DNA of 64,000 bases from Mactromeris polynyma (taxonomy: Eukaryota > Mollusca > Bivalvia > Venerida > Mactridae). The notes below the pieces were generated by a model. It was not told the DNA's origin. It did not search any database and saw nothing but the letters and a program-made list of their open reading frames with translations. Positions within the stretch are counted from its first letter, which is position 1; each line of letters opens with the position of its first letter. Positions 12,610 to 25,290 of the stretch are shown piece after piece. The translations under genes were made by a program, and so were the position numbers. The stretch spans positions 1,660,819-1,724,818 of the forward strand of contig JASFXZ010000043.1 of NCBI GenBank assembly GCA_032209605.1, read 5' to 3'.

Positions 12610-13080
12610 TTTATGTTTGCTTATATATACCTCCTGAGCGCTCTCCTGTATATGATATTGTTAATTGATCTGTGTTGCAACAACTTGAATTTTTCATTGT
12701 TGAGAATCGTTTACTGAATGTAGAACTGATATTATGTGGCGACTTCAATGCACGTACGTCAAATATTGAGGATTTCATAAGCCATATTGACAATATACCG
12801 GAACTAGGTGAGTTTAATGATATAATTGACGGTGATATCGGTATAGAATGAGTATCGTTTGATAAAATAGTCAATAAAACTGGCAAAGAACTTATTGCTT
12901 TCTGTAAGTTATATTCATGTTATATAGTAAATGGGCGTATTGGTGAGCGTAGTAATAGTGGTTGACTATTACATTGTTACCAAATCCATAGTTGATGGTA
13001 TTGAGAAGCTAGAGATTATGCCTAATACAGAAAGTTGTCATTTACCTTTATGTTTATACATTAATAAGAGGTATAGTTTT
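12610..13080 (+). pseudogene. LINE endonuclease domain remnant
   Basis: In one frame 12612-12672 reads '…CLYIPPERSPVYDIVN', then a stop. The frame from about 12720 reads '…LILCGDFNAR…', the Asp-Asn catalytic loop of the exonuclease-endonuclease-phosphatase fold (GDFNAR at 12738-12755). An in-frame TGA follows near 12848. After a frameshift the domain closes with a 'DYYIVTKS…TESCHLPL' segment, corresponding to the 'VDYVI…SDHFPV' end of such endonucleases; the usual Asp-His pair reads Cys-His here. The nick-making enzyme is therefore inactive in this copy. Confidence 0.8.
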
Positions 13081-15681
13081 GTAAACAATAGGGTAAATGG
13101 TACATGTACAAAAGAGAAGTCAGAGTATTATGCAATTGACAAAGACAATAGTGGCGAATATATTCAGCGTTTAACTGAAACTATTATTAATGGCTGTTTT
13201 AATGTAGTGGACACTATGCTTGATGACAATGATGTTGATATTAACAGTATCATAACGGAACTAGAGTCAGCTGTCATAAAAAGTAGCTCAACGTTTAAAA
13301 AGGTCAAGCGAACCCAATTAAATCAACGGAAGAAACCGTGGTATGACTATCAATGTAGAAATGCTAAAATTGAAACTAGAAAGTGTCTAAAACGATTTCG
13401 GTCCAGCCGATCTGTAAATGACTTAAATATGTATGTCAACAGTAAACACGTATATAAAAGCATGTGCAAAAATAAAAGGTTGATATATAATAAAGCGTAC
13501 TTATCAAACTGGAGTCATCAGCTAATAATCCAAAACTGTTTTGGAAAGAGCTAAACAAATTTACTAACAAACTTAAGTCGGAACCCGATATCTCATTAGA
13601 CAGTTGGCATGACCATTTTAGTAGATTGTTTTCAGCTAACAATGTTCATCCGGTCAATAGCAACGATGAACCAATTGCTGAGAATTGGAATGAAAATCTT
13701 GACGAAGTGGAGGAGATCGTTTTTAATGCGCCTATATCGGATGGTGAGATTATTGACAATATCAAATTACTAAATCCAAATAAAGCTTCTGGTGGAAACC
13801 TCATTCCACAACAACTGGTTTATGGTATAAATGTACTGTTACCTTTTATTCGGAAACTGTTTAACAGACTTTATGCAAAAGGTGAATTTCCAGACCAATG
13901 GAGTCAAACCATTATTATTCCCATATATAAAAAGGGTGATGTTAATAATATGAATAACTATAGAGGTATTTCATTACTAGATGTAATAAGCAAGTTGTAT
14001 ATTTCAATAATTACAAAAAGGTTGACATTTTACGTAAATGCCTATTGTAAAATTAGTGAATCTCAGGCAGGCTTTAGAGCCGGATATTCAACAATTGACA
14101 ATGCTTATATATTATATGCAATTGTGAATAAGCACTTATGTATGAAGAAAAAAAACAATATATGTAGCTTTTATAGATTTTCAAAAAGCATTCGACAGTG
14201 TAGATCGACCTATTCTTTACGATGTTCTAAGAAAAGGTGGTGTTAGAGGTAACCTTTTTAAATCTATACAATCTATATATACCTCTGTTAAAGCTTGTGT
14301 ACGAACCAGTCAGGGTGTAACAGATAATTTCTCATGTCCTATTGGTCTACGTCAGGGTTGTAATTTAAGTCCTATTTTGTTTGTTATGTTTATTGATGAG
14401 CTGTACACGTTGCTTAATAATCATGAGGTTCGAGGTATTCAACTATTTCCAGATATTATGGAAATATTTTTACTTATGTTTGCAGATGATATTGCCTTAC
14501 TGTCTGATACTGTTGTTGGTCTGCAAAAGCAATTAAATATTTTAGAGGGGTTTTGTGAAAATAACAAGCTTTCTGTAAACATTCCTAAAACAAAAATACT
14601 AGTATTCAAAAGAGGAGGTGCTGTGGCCAGAAGAGAGAAATGGACATATGCCAACCGTAATATAGAAATTGTAAATGGTTTTACATATGTTGGGATTTAT
14701 TTTTCGAATAGACTGTCTTTACAAAAAATGGCAGAAGTAATGTCTGTAAAAGCGAAAAAAGTATTGTTTCATATCTTTCATTCTTTGCATGAGTTTACAT
14801 GTTTGCCATATAGTACGTTTTTTAAGTTATTTGACTCAAAGATTGCATCTATCATGTTGTACGGTTCAGAACTATGGGGAATAAGTAATGTATTATGTAT
14901 TGAAGTTTTACAAGTTTATGCATGTAAACGATTTTTAAATGTAAACACAAAATCATGTAATGATGCAATATTGGGTGATGTAGGCAGATATCCTATGTAT
15001 ATATATTCATCAAAGAGAGTTATAAAATATTGGTTGCGTTTGCTTACTATGCCTAGGTATAGATATATACGATTATGCTATGAAATGTTAAAGTATTATG
15101 ACAGCCTTGGTTACAGAAATTGGGCATCTGAAGTTCGCATAAATTTATATAGTAATGGGTTTGGTTATATCTGGGAAACCCAAGAGGTAAGTAATCCGAA
15201 ACTGTTTTTATTACAATATGTGCAACGATTAAAAGATCAGCACATACAGAGATGGCATTCTAGATGTATAGAAACAAGGAAACTGTGTCATTATGTAAAT
15301 TTCAAGTTAAATTACAATGTTGAAAAATATATTACTGCTATAGATGTTGGAAAATTTAGAAAATGTATGGCAAACTTTAGAAGCTCGTCCCACTGTCTGA
15401 TGATTGAGAAATGTAGGTATTATTGCATCTCTGTAGAGTATCGTGACTGTCCTTATTGCGAATGTGCTATAGAGGATGAATACCATTTTGTTCTTATATG
15501 CCCATTGTATAACCATATTCGTTCCAAGTATATACCAATTCACTATGTTAATAATGCTATAGTAGATAATTTTTACAACCTGATGTCGGAAGAAAATGAG
15601 AATATAATTCGTCGTTTAGCTATGTATTTATATTATGCATTTAAAGAAAGGGCACAACACATGTCTATATTTAATTGAAAT
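13080..15681 (+). pseudogene. LINE reverse transcriptase with C-terminal Cys-His cluster
   Basis: The linker frame runs to 13554. A shift near 13510 moves into a frame continuing through 'NPKLFWKELN' to 14246. A second shift at the A-run near 14147-14154 leads into 'VAFIDFQKAFDSVD', then 'GLRQGCNLSPILF', 'FADDIALLSD' (FADD at 14479-14490) and on to the stop at 15678. Visible RT blocks, in order, are 'NYRGISLL', 'ESQAGFRAGYST' and the two catalytic blocks, so palm and fingers are present with both catalytic aspartates. The C-terminal 'CPYCECAIEDEYHF' (about 15452-15493) is the cysteine-histidine cluster shared with the 6.1-7.2 kb copy. The protein would carry out target-primed reverse transcription. 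The frameshifts make this copy non-coding as it stands, although the second lies in an eight-A run where an assembly error is possible. Confidence 0.92.
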
Positions 15682-16068
15682 ATAATTTAAATGATTCTTT
15701 TTATATTATCATGAAGCAAAGTTATGATGTTGATAAGTGCTGTGTATGCATTGTGTATATATTGAACGTATGCTTCACATTGTAAATGTATTAAATGTTG
15801 AGGCCTGTTGTTGCAATAAAATATTGTATTGTGTTGTATTGTATCAGCGTATCATATATTGAACTGAAATTGAATTTAAATTATTATCATTATTTTATCA
15901 TGACGTTAAATTATAATGTTGATGCGTGATATGTACGCTTGATATATGTATTATTATTGAACATATACTTCACTTTGTAAAAATCATCAAATGTTGTGTA
16001 TACTTGTGTATGGGCCGGAGGCCTTTTTATGCAATAAACTATTGAATTGAATTGAATTGAACACTGAA
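15661..16068 (+). repeat. Two related LINE 3' UTR ends in tandem
   Basis: The 3' UTR of the LINE ends with GCAATAAAATATTG and a TTGTA-type tail near 15846. A diverged second copy of the same UTR begins at once (about 15852) and ends with GCAATAAACTATTG and an ATTGA tandem at 16042-16063. Shared landmarks in order are TATCATGA, a 'TATGATGTTGAT' / 'TATAATGTTGAT' block, 'ATACTTCACTTTGTAAA'-like text and GGCCTNTT before the tail. Confidence 0.78.
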
Positions 16069-16277
16069 ACTGTTCGAATAATTGGTCCTGTAAAACTCAG
16101 TAATATAAATGCTAATGGTCCCTTTTTAATCACCAATTTTAATGCACTTTTGATTTCGAAAAAAATGCCTGTCATTATGTGACGAAACAGGAAACGATAT
16201 TTTGTCTGTGTCAATTTTAATGCACTGGATTAATTATTGTTCAGATAATTGATCTGTAGTCAGTGATCCAATTATAA

Positions 16278-16601
16278 TACTGCAATTCACTTTATTTTCG
16301 CGACATATAATTTTCGCGAAAGTCTTGCCCAGAAGTATTTCGCGAAATGATGAATTCCTTCGCACAGATTAACGGAAATTGTTTGTGATGTTGTTTTAAC
16401 ATATATTTACAAATCAAATCGTTAAACAATCACTTCGCTTATTATACATAACATAGTATACACACTTTCGAATATGCATCAAATTCTTACATGCATGATT
16501 TGATTCGCCACAAGCACATTTTCACGAGATGTTGAATTCACGAGTCTCCGGATTCGCGAATTAATACGAAAAATACGTTGTCGCGAAAATGATTTATAGT
16601 A
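16278..16601. mobile_element. Small TIR element with TTCGCGA subterminal repeats
   Basis: The ends are imperfect inverted repeats: TACTGCAATTCACTTTATTT at the left, and TACTATAAATCATTTTCGCG when the right end is read on the minus strand, bordered by TA. TTCGCGA or close variants recur near both ends (about 16297, 16312, 16338, 16551 and 16580). There is no coding capacity, so this is a MITE-like non-autonomous DNA transposon. Confidence 0.65.
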
Positions 16602-17985
16602 GGTCAATTACAAAAATGAATAGCCTGTTGTTTACAAGTTAATCGTGTAAGCGGAAATGACACTAACTGTATAGTTTTATCTCTTTGTGCTTTTGTGTTG
16701 GATAAGCACTTTACATAGAGCATTTCTGCATTACCTTTTAATCAATTCTTGGTAGATTATAAATGACTTGGACATAAAATTCACCCATATGACTTTGTCG
16801 CGACAACGATGCTGCAGCCCATTGTTCTCTTGTGCATACTTCTTCTGTGAGACTGATGTGATCTGCATGCAGGGATTAAGTACATATTGTGACATTTAAA
16901 GAGCGTAAATTAGACTTATATATGCAATATATTAATGTTTACATTAATACTAATATGTATTTTACCGCAAGAGATACCAGAAATGCATTTGTTTGTCTGT
17001 TTCAGAGACTCCTTGTAATAATTCTTGAGTAAACAAAGCAATTACAGGCATTTTATGGCGTTTGTCTGTCATCCTAACAGTTTTAATCAATCATTTGACA
17101 CTTGATATGAAAACAGTCGTTTTGTACAGCAAAATTCAATATATATACGAGCACATGAGATAAAAGACATGAATGATGGTAGATCTATTTAACATATTTC
17201 GAAGGGATTCTTTGTTAGAAATAAATGATGACCATCTTTTTAACATGACCTTGATTGTGGAAAAGAACTAGATTCTATATTATGTGAAGTAGTGTAGAGT
17301 TTGTGTTAATAAATACACATTCAGCAAAACATTCTTTGTAAGTTTGGGTTGTGGGTCATATTTGATTGATCACTTTATCAGCCAACTCATTGTTAATTGA
17401 ATTGCCCACTTCATAAAGTGACCATATTTGGAAACAACTCAATGCTGTTAGATTAATTCGAAAATCATTTCAATGATGTCAGCCACTGTCCGTGCTATGA
17501 GCTACACTTTCTGGTTTATGAACCTATCGGTTTGTTCAAGTGATCAAGTAAGTGACCGTGCAATGTTGTGATATTGTAATATATATAAAAAATTATATCT
17601 AGCTCACAGTTTAACCTAACGTCGCAATGTTGTGACTCGTACTAAACGAGTGGTTTATGTAAATGGCTTAGGGGAATACCCAGACCTTGTGGGTGGTCTG
17701 TAGACTCGGACAGAAAACGCCTCCTGTATAGATACAATTAGTGAATACACGTCCGTTTATGGCAGTTGCATTTTGTATTAATGGGCAATGTTCATGATTT
17801 CAACGGGACGATAAAAGTTATTCTAACCAAGTAGTGGGTGGGTCCTCCATACATTCTTTCAATAATAAACAATTTAAGCATTTTTTTTCCATTGTCAACG
17901 TTGACCTTCAAGCATGGACCACAGTGCCGTTTAGGCAAATAGCAAGTACTTTGTATTTGCATTATGCTCGTTTGTTTATACGAAT
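16602..17985. other. Non-coding stretch
   Basis: No gene, RNA or clear element was recognised. Confidence 0.35.
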
Positions 17986-18300
17986 GATCGATGAATGTCC
18001 GTCGTCCGTCATCGTGAATCGTGCATCGTGAGTCGTGCATCGTGCGTCAATATTTTCTTTAAACAACATCTCCTCCTAAACCACTCTATGGATTTTGACC
18101 AAACTTCACATGAATGATCCTTAGGTGGTCCTCTTTCGAAGTTATATACATTGTTCCGGTCTGTTGCATAAGTAGGTCACAGGAGCTAAAAATAGATTTT
18201 AAAAGTGTAAATTTTGAAAATCTTCTTGTCCAAAACCTTAAGGTCTAGAGCTTTGATATTTGGTGTGTAGCATTGTCTAGTGGTCCTCTTTTGATGGTCA
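17986..18300 (+). repeat. Degenerate CGTCCGTC / CATCGTG repeat block
   Basis: The block starts with short repeats (CGTCCGTCATCGTG, then ATCGTGCATCGTGAGTCGTG) and continues into text of the type 'CTCCTCCTAAACCACTCTATGGATTTTGACCAAACTTCA'. From general knowledge this text recurs in many copies in molluscan genomes. Its source element is not clear to me. Confidence 0.5.
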
Positions 18301-18550
18301 TTTGATGGTCCCCTTTCCCTCATGTGCAGTTCCTTTACTTATATTCATGCTCTCTTTGCTCCCCCTTTCGGCACGTGATAACAGACGTTCTTGGCTTGTT
18401 CCGTGATATATTCCATCCGCTCAACTCTTTCCCCCTCCCCCTAAATTCTCTATATTCACTTTTGTTGATCGGCCAGACCATTCCTTGCTCTCCTTTTTTC
18501 TTACATGTTTACTGTTGTACCTACACAGTTCTAAATGTTTTGTAGCGTGC
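18301..18550 (+). repeat. Dispersed 3'-anchored repeat, partial copy 3
   Basis: CCCTTTCCCTCATGTGCAGT, then 'CCGTGATATATTCCATCC', 'CCCCCTCCCCCT' and 'CGGCCAGACCATTCCTTG' follow the order of the plus-strand copy at 37310-37530. The shared terminal part (GGCGTTCCCTGTA) is missing, so this copy is broken at its 3' side. Confidence 0.5.
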
Positions 18551-19564
18551 TTTGTCCCTAGGTACATATAGGAACTATTGGGTGCTATTCCTGTTTTATA
18601 AACGCCATCAATCGCAATGACATAATGACCAATGCGCACGTTACGGTTCAAACTATCAGTTTTCACTGCTGTCTTTTCTTTCCATTTCAGTTATTTCCTA
18701 TTAAAACCAGAATAATATGTCTCCACATAAATAATCAAGTCACAACATTAGACGAAGTAATTATCCAGCCCAACATCATTTGCCTGTAATCATTTGAACC
18801 AATAAAACAAGAAACACATTATGTCAAAGTAATCGGATATAACATATATCCTAGCTATTTTCATCCAAATATCCAGGTTTAAATCTTTTAATATTATGAG
18901 CTTGTGTTGTTTACCTACTGTATTGTAACCACCAAGTATTTTGTAGACAAACATTATCAAATAGTTGTTTAAAACCAGACAATAAATTCAATTTGTTTTA
19001 CACAAAGGGCGAACGCTTTGTCCCTTGAAACTTGGTCGAACCTGACAACAACACAAATGAAAATCGAACATCGGTGACGCAAAATTCGTGTTATTAATTT
19101 TGTTAGTAAGTGTTAATTCCATGCGGATGTATTACATAATGTGTGGGAGTAGCATATCCAATGTACTAAATCTTTGTAATGGGTTTCAGAATTCGAGTTA
19201 TGGCAATAATGAACTTAAATTGGCAGTCATAACAATTAGTGGAATAAGTCAATCACTTAATTTTTAATTTATTATATATGACTTGAAGGACAAAGAACAT
19301 GATACCAACATTATTTGTTTGATAGCTTAATGAGCAAAATAGTAAACAGTTGTAAAATCTAGCAAACATGTATAAATGAAATAGTCGAGCAGGAAATTAC
19401 ACAAACAAAAGTGCAGAGATAAGAACAAAGACATACATGAACATACTATTTTACATGAAAGCAATTACAACGAAAAAGTGACCCAATACACTTACATAAA
19501 TGATTGATGAAAGCAGAACAGTCGTGGCAAAACCAAAATTTGTTTACATAGGAGGGTTTATATA
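18551..19564. other. Non-coding stretch
   Basis: No gene or repeat was recognised. Confidence 0.35.
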
Positions 19565-19775
19565 CCTTGCTTAAGAGAGAGATAAAGTTGCTACATAGAA
19601 CGCCACATACATAAGACTGTGCCTCTCCACACAGGCCTCCGGGAAACGAGAATACATAAATCAACAGGCATTTGAGGAGGCTCAATGGAACATACGTTAG
19701 GGCACAATGAAATGACCGACCATAAGGGATATCTAGACAAACGGGGGGGTGTATTAATGGATGGAATAGTTTTGA
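19565..19775 (-). repeat. Dispersed 3'-anchored repeat, copy 4
   Basis: AGAGAGATAAAGTTGCTACA, then 'GAACGCCACATACATAAGAC', 'CTCCACACAGGCCTCCGGGA' and, after a gap, 'TTAATGGATGG'. The same shared end as the other copies is present, with about 200 bp retained. Confidence 0.7.
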
Positions 19776-22700
19776 AAAAGAAATATGTGGTACGTAGGTC
19801 TATGTGTCTTCTTAGGTTAAACAAGAATCCACTTTTTATGCAAATAAAAGAGAATGAGCATTTTGACCCCCTCTGAGATTTGTTTGAATTGAGAAAGTTA
19901 TGGAATGCCCTTCACAAGAAATGCAATTATTAATGGTAATGTTAATGCAATAACGTCTCCAAATCGATGGAATGTCAATGTTCTATCTGCCGTAAACGTA
20001 ATTTTGAAAGACTGTTGAATGGTGTCAAGTTGCAACATTAGTTGAACCAAACGACATCGATCACGAACGACTTTGAAAAAGACAATGGCGATTTTAATCC
20101 ATAAAAATAGTGTGCCTGTAACATGACCGCCGTCATCCTGTGAGGGGATCGCCATCATTTTATCACGGTGTTGGGTAAAAGTGAAACAACAATCTTTCTA
20201 GTCGAATCGCTCTCTCTAAAGTTTCAACATCTAAATGCACGTGTTCTGTAAGTTGTAAGTACGAAAGTGAGAAAAAATCACAGGGGAGGTCGAGTACAGA
20301 ATTCAACAAAGAACTGCATAACAATGATCATGAAGAGAAACTTAAATTACCAAGAAGGGTCGTTAATACAAATTTGCTTCACTAGAATATATATATATAT
20401 TAGAACACCCTATATTCGAGCACCTTTGTCCGAACATCAAATTTCGGCAGATCGACATTTATGCAAAAACAGTAATTTCTTATTTTGTCGACCGGTTAGT
20501 TTAACTTAGTTTCTTGTATTTTGTTCATACTCAGGCAGGCAGGTTCGCATCAGTAAATGACGTCATATCACGTGCTCGCAGTCTAAATTAGATGATTAGT
20601 TGTTGTGAGTAGTTTGAGTGTAATTTCATCAATACTGGTGCACTGATGAATATCTATATCGCATGCGGAACGTCACGGGCATATTACGGAAAGTGCGAGG
20701 TAACGCATGATGTGTTTTGAAAACAACAGATGATGTCTTTCAGAAGCGTTGTTTTCAAAGAGAAAAATGCTGTCATATCTAAAACATATGATAGAGCAGC
20801 ACATCAGCGGTACTACGTTTGACTAAAAAATGTAAACAATAACACTGCAAACAAAAGCGGCCTAATTTCAATCATAGTTCCTAAAACTACACCATAAACT
20901 TTTCCATAATCCATATCAGTTTAATGAACCCATGTGTTACTACATTCATGATGATTCAAACACTAATACAAAATATGCGATTCGTGTGATGTAATGATTG
21001 CAAATGGCAACATCGACTTGTAAAGTTCAAGTAATAGAGACAGAAGTGCGTGTGTTGGTTCAACGAGACTTTGCAAACAACAAATTGATTTAAACGTTCG
21101 TTTTTTTCATCTCATAAGGCTTCAAGGACAAATTGCTAATATTACAAGGCTTCCTGTAGCTAGGATTATTTCACTTTGACGATACAAACCAGCGGGTTTT
21201 TTACTGCCGCATGACAGACACACATTTAAATTGATTGCATTCGATATGAAATCTCATTTGTTCACAAAGCACCAAGTTAAACTTCTCCTAACAGATGACA
21301 AATTTATGTTTTGGGAAATCGCTATGGCTGAATAATTTGTCTTCGGGCTAATAAAATGCCATTCTGGGAAATACAGACTAATAAACAATTCATTTATCAG
21401 GTGCATTCACGATAATTTAGGACGAACACGCTAGTTTTACAATTTCTTTATACCTTTTGTTTATGGTATTCTTATGTATTATATCTTTGCCACATTCAAT
21501 CTTTTTGGTTGATAGTAATAAAACCAAATATAAGTCTTATTGATTCTGCAGACGTAAACATAAGAAAGCTCTCTTATACGATAACAGATAATAGAATGAC
21601 AGTGAAGGTCTAGGGATTTATTTACATGAAGGTAACTTATCCAGTATAAGCGGTTAAATATCACGTACCCAAGTATACCAAGTAAGTAAGTCAGTCATGT
21701 TCTCAGTAATTAAATTATTTATATCATAATGCGAGTGGACAACAAACTTTAACGACGAAATTTCGTTAAATAAAGGTACAGGAAAAAGGACAAGAAGAAA
21801 TAAAAGTCTCAAACATCCCGGCGTGTAATTAAAAATATGCGAACATCTGTCAATAGATGACTTTTTTACAGTCTTGCTGACCGGTAGTTTATATTATGTC
21901 ATGATTATAACACTTTCTTATCAACCGTTTTATTAATTTAACAAATAAATAATTAAAGTTAAATGTTATAAATTGTGCGAATTTATTTAATAATTATAAT
22001 ATTAAAGAATTTGTATAATAAAAGATGTCCATAAAGATTAGTTTAGTTTTTATCAAAGGAATGACACTAGTTCCATATTTTGAAATAATAAGTGAATATT
22101 TATACATTTAGCAAAATTTAAGATAGGTCTTAAATAATTTATGATAACGATAACCTTGTTTAGGTAGTGTACCTGTAAATAGAAGGTTACGGTTTAATTA
22201 CAACGAAAATATCTGTTAGTAGATATATATATATACGCCATAAGAAGGTGATCTAGGAACAGTCCTGTCTAGTGAACGATTGTTAATAATAACGAAGTCC
22301 TTCACTTTTACCGTAATTTTTGGTAGTAATAATACCGTTTTATATAGAAATAGTCAAGAAAATTAAGAAATGAGACATTTGTGTTTTATATGTTGGCTTA
22401 CTAAAGTTGTAATTCTATTGGTTATATTTTATTCTTTATTGTCGGTGCGGCGTACTGTCTAGAATGGGATATTATTTTGTACGTGGAGGTGGAGGGGCAC
22501 ATGACTTAATTTTTTTCCAAGATTATTCGATTCAAGATAATTTTACCCACTGACAATAAAGTTTTACAGAAAAAGTATTTGTAATATTTTTTTTTTAATC
22601 TTTTAATTCATTCCCTCATGTGGTGCACGATTTCAAATGGTCAAGGTCTATTTTGACTGATAAAATATTAGAAACCAGTCTACGGAAAGTTTATTTTTAG

Positions 22701-23430
22701 AAAGTTGAAAATAGTTCTCACGTGATGTAAACAATAAAATACCGCGGAAATCCAGCACATTGGTTGGATTTCTTCAATCACATGACAGAACTAGCGATAT
22801 TAACATTACTAAATGAACACACATAAACAGTTGAACTCTAGTCACCATGTACCTATAATTAGAGGTTGTTATTTGATTATTGACTAGGTTGCATGTTTAG
22901 TGACCATGACACTTTAGTGGACCAATCAAGTTTTATTTAATTACAGTATTTAATCTGTTTATAGACCCAGTTCCAACTTGTATAAAGCAAAATAATAATA
23001 TTTAAAATTGCATTCTCTGAATCTTTTACATATCAAATTATAACAAATAGAAGTGATGCGTTAACTGTATGAAATAAATATTTAGATAAAAGTAGTGCTT
23101 ATTCTAAGCTTATTTTTTACGTACGTATGGATCAGAAAAGAAAATGTGATCCTGTGATAAATTTTGAGTGTCATGATAGTCTGAGATAATTATTTAGAAA
23201 CTTAATGATAATTTATGTAAAAGATTCAAAGAATGTAAATTTAAATATAATTATTTTTGTGGACAAAGACCTTGAACAAAGACCTTGATACAGAGAAGTT
23301 GGAAGTGGGTCTGTAAACAGATTAATATCTTTTGTTTACGTGTTTGATACTACTAAAATAGAGTGTAATGCTTTAGTTACATGTTTTTTATACAAAATAA
23401 TGTAAATAACAAAATATCATTCAATTCTTT
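19776..23430. other. Long AT-rich non-coding stretch
   Basis: Small frames (for example 19898-20158 minus, 20267-20509 plus) have no motifs. From about 21.7 to 23.4 kb the sequence is extremely AT-rich. Short TA tracts lie near 20390 and 22222. I searched this stretch for the missing receptor 5' exons by eye and saw none, but small exons could be missed. Confidence 0.35.
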
Positions 23431-23433
23431 AGC

Positions 23434-24227
23434 GGCGACCTTTGATGCTTTGCATCAATGATTTTCTTTTGAGTTTCTTTGGATTAAGCTTAATAACAAA
23501 ACGTCTCTTTCATAACATACGAAGAATAAGCTGGATATAAATGGAACACAGTTCCCATAGGAATGCCTACTTTTTGTTGGTACACTGAGTGATCAAAATG
23601 AAGTCGATGTAAACTTTATTATAATTCATAGTTTTTTGTCGAGCCCGCTTGCTCGACAGTCACGTGCGTGCGTGCGTGATTTTCTTTGTCCGGACAATAA
23701 CTCTGTCACTTATTGGAGGGTCTTCAAATGACTTGAAGCTTATGTTCATCATGATGAGACCGAATGTCTCGTGCAATACCCATGTCCGTAACTCAAAGGT
23801 CAAGGTCACACTTAGTGGTCAAATGTCAAAAATGGGTATTGATTTCTTTGTACGGACCATTACATTGTAATTCATTTCAGAATTTTCAAATTACTTGGCA
23901 CAAATGTTGACCATGATGACACGGCGTGTTGCGCAAGTACCATGTCAAACGTCAAGGTCACACTTGGAGGTCGAATCTCAAAAAAGATCTAAAACATCTT
24001 GTCCAGACCATTCAACTGTCATTTATAGGGGGACTAACTATATGCTTTGTGGCCGGCAATCCGTAGACCCGGGTTGGAATCCTGGTTGTTGTTTACCTTA
24101 TCACATATAAGAAGCTGTGCATGCATTATCACAGTGTCAGTTATATAGTACTTATTATTATCTCCGCATAGTAACACATTTGCGACGCTCTTGATGATTT
24201 GCATCAGTGGTTGTCGCTCACAATTTC
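23434..24227 (+). repeat. Composite repeat with ~165-bp imperfect units
   Basis: A hairpin TGTCGAGC-CCGCTT-GCTCGACA (about 23637-23658) leads into two full and one partial copies of a ~165-bp unit. The landmarks are 'TTTGTCCGGACAATAACTCT', a 'GACCATGATGA' / 'CATCATGATGA' block, 'GGTCAAGGTCACACTT', and a second 'TTTGTACGGACCATTAC' start near 23848. A degraded tRNA-like piece (CCGGCAATCCGTAGAC, about 24052) follows. A ~35-bp direct repeat with GATG-TTTGCATCA lies at each side (about 23434-23470 and 24191-24227). The 71- and 73-codon frames inside are by-products. This text is typical of high-copy bivalve repeats; its class is not known to me. Confidence 0.6.
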
Positions 24228-25290
24228 TGTGTCACGTTAGCTTAGATGAGTAACAGACATAACAATTTGGGAGACAATAATGAAAACAATGTTTTTTAGA
24301 GAAAGTGGATGAATAATGCTCTATTCTGATATGCTTATCAAATCTCTCACAGAGAGCAAATACAATAATTTGACTGCTTCAGTAACTTTTGAAACGGTTT
24401 AAGTCAATATCCTAGAATTCATTCGTTTTAATCGTCAGGCGTTCATTTTTATTCAAAAAGGTTGTTAAAACCTTGGGTATTTTTTTTAGATGTTTTGTTT
24501 CCAGTAATCATATTTTAACCATACCAAAGGAAACCATAGTTCATGGTCACAATTAATTCCAAATCTTTTCTGTGGTAATTATTTAGATTTTGTGAACGAT
24601 ACAATTATCTCTAATAAGATAGAAATAAGATGTGGCTAGCGTTGAACGGGACATTTTTGTCTGAGAAAATCACTAGTTAGAGGTTTTGTCGCTGACAAAG
24701 GAAGCGAAAATAGTATTCATAGGCTTCTTCGTCATTTATCATTGTACCAGAGACTCGAGAGGAATGTTTACATGGTGAATGGCCTATCACTAGTCGTTTA
24801 TTTTACGTGATTAACAATTAAAACTCGCGTGTGTTTATTTATATGCGCAGAAAACCATTATAAATAACGCTAATCTCTTTAGACCAGTACACCAGTTCGG
24901 GTATGGAGAGGTTATCCGGGCAATATAATTACTGCTGTGAACATGCACGTGTGTGTGTGAATGATACAAGAATTTCATCACATCCTTACACATGCATGCA
25001 TTTGGAAATTTGCATTGTGGTAACCCATACGTGGACAAAGTATTTATTCGGTGACAATGTTCCCATGAAGTTCATAAATATACACCTACCATGCAAAGTG
25101 ACATATATAATGGCAATTAATAATTAATAAATTAATAATGGCAACTTAATGCCTAGTCTTTATTACTCACCTCAGTTATTGTGTAATTGATGTCATGCTA
25201 CGAACAGTTGTATACTTGTTTACAGCATATGCAATAATTATGCCACTCTCTACTGAATTGTTCATCATTAGTTTAATTTTTATTTTACAG
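24228..25290. other. Sequence before the first visible receptor exon
   Basis: This is presumably intron. It ends with a pyrimidine-rich tract and the acceptor TTTTATTTTACAG directly before exon 25291. No upstream receptor coding sequence was recognised here. Confidence 0.5.

Larger units (their letters stand above)
12490..15846 (+). mobile_element. Non-LTR retrotransposon (LINE), APE-type endonuclease plus RT
   Basis: Pieces occur in the expected order: AP-type endonuclease (with 'YIPPERSPVYD' and 'CGDFNAR'), a linker, reverse transcriptase with an FADD catalytic box, a C-terminal cysteine-histidine cluster, a 3' UTR with AATAAA and a short TTGTA-type tandem tail. The endonuclease part is broken by stops and frameshifts. 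The RT part has one or two frameshifts but is otherwise open for over 2 kb. The 5' edge is uncertain. The clade was not assigned; an APE-bearing group without RNase H is likely. The element at 6.1-7.2 kb is a relative on the opposite strand. Confidence 0.9.

Noticed and set aside
19898..20158. 86-codon minus-strand frame as a gene
   Set aside because: No motif, splice context or family likeness; the length is within chance for this much sequence.
25195..25290. Open frame upstream of exon A as coding or as a start of the receptor
   Set aside because: Homology starts exactly after the acceptor at 25290. The upstream text is a hydrophobic AT-rich translation of intron, and a signal peptide would not sit directly before 'IPQISYAST'.
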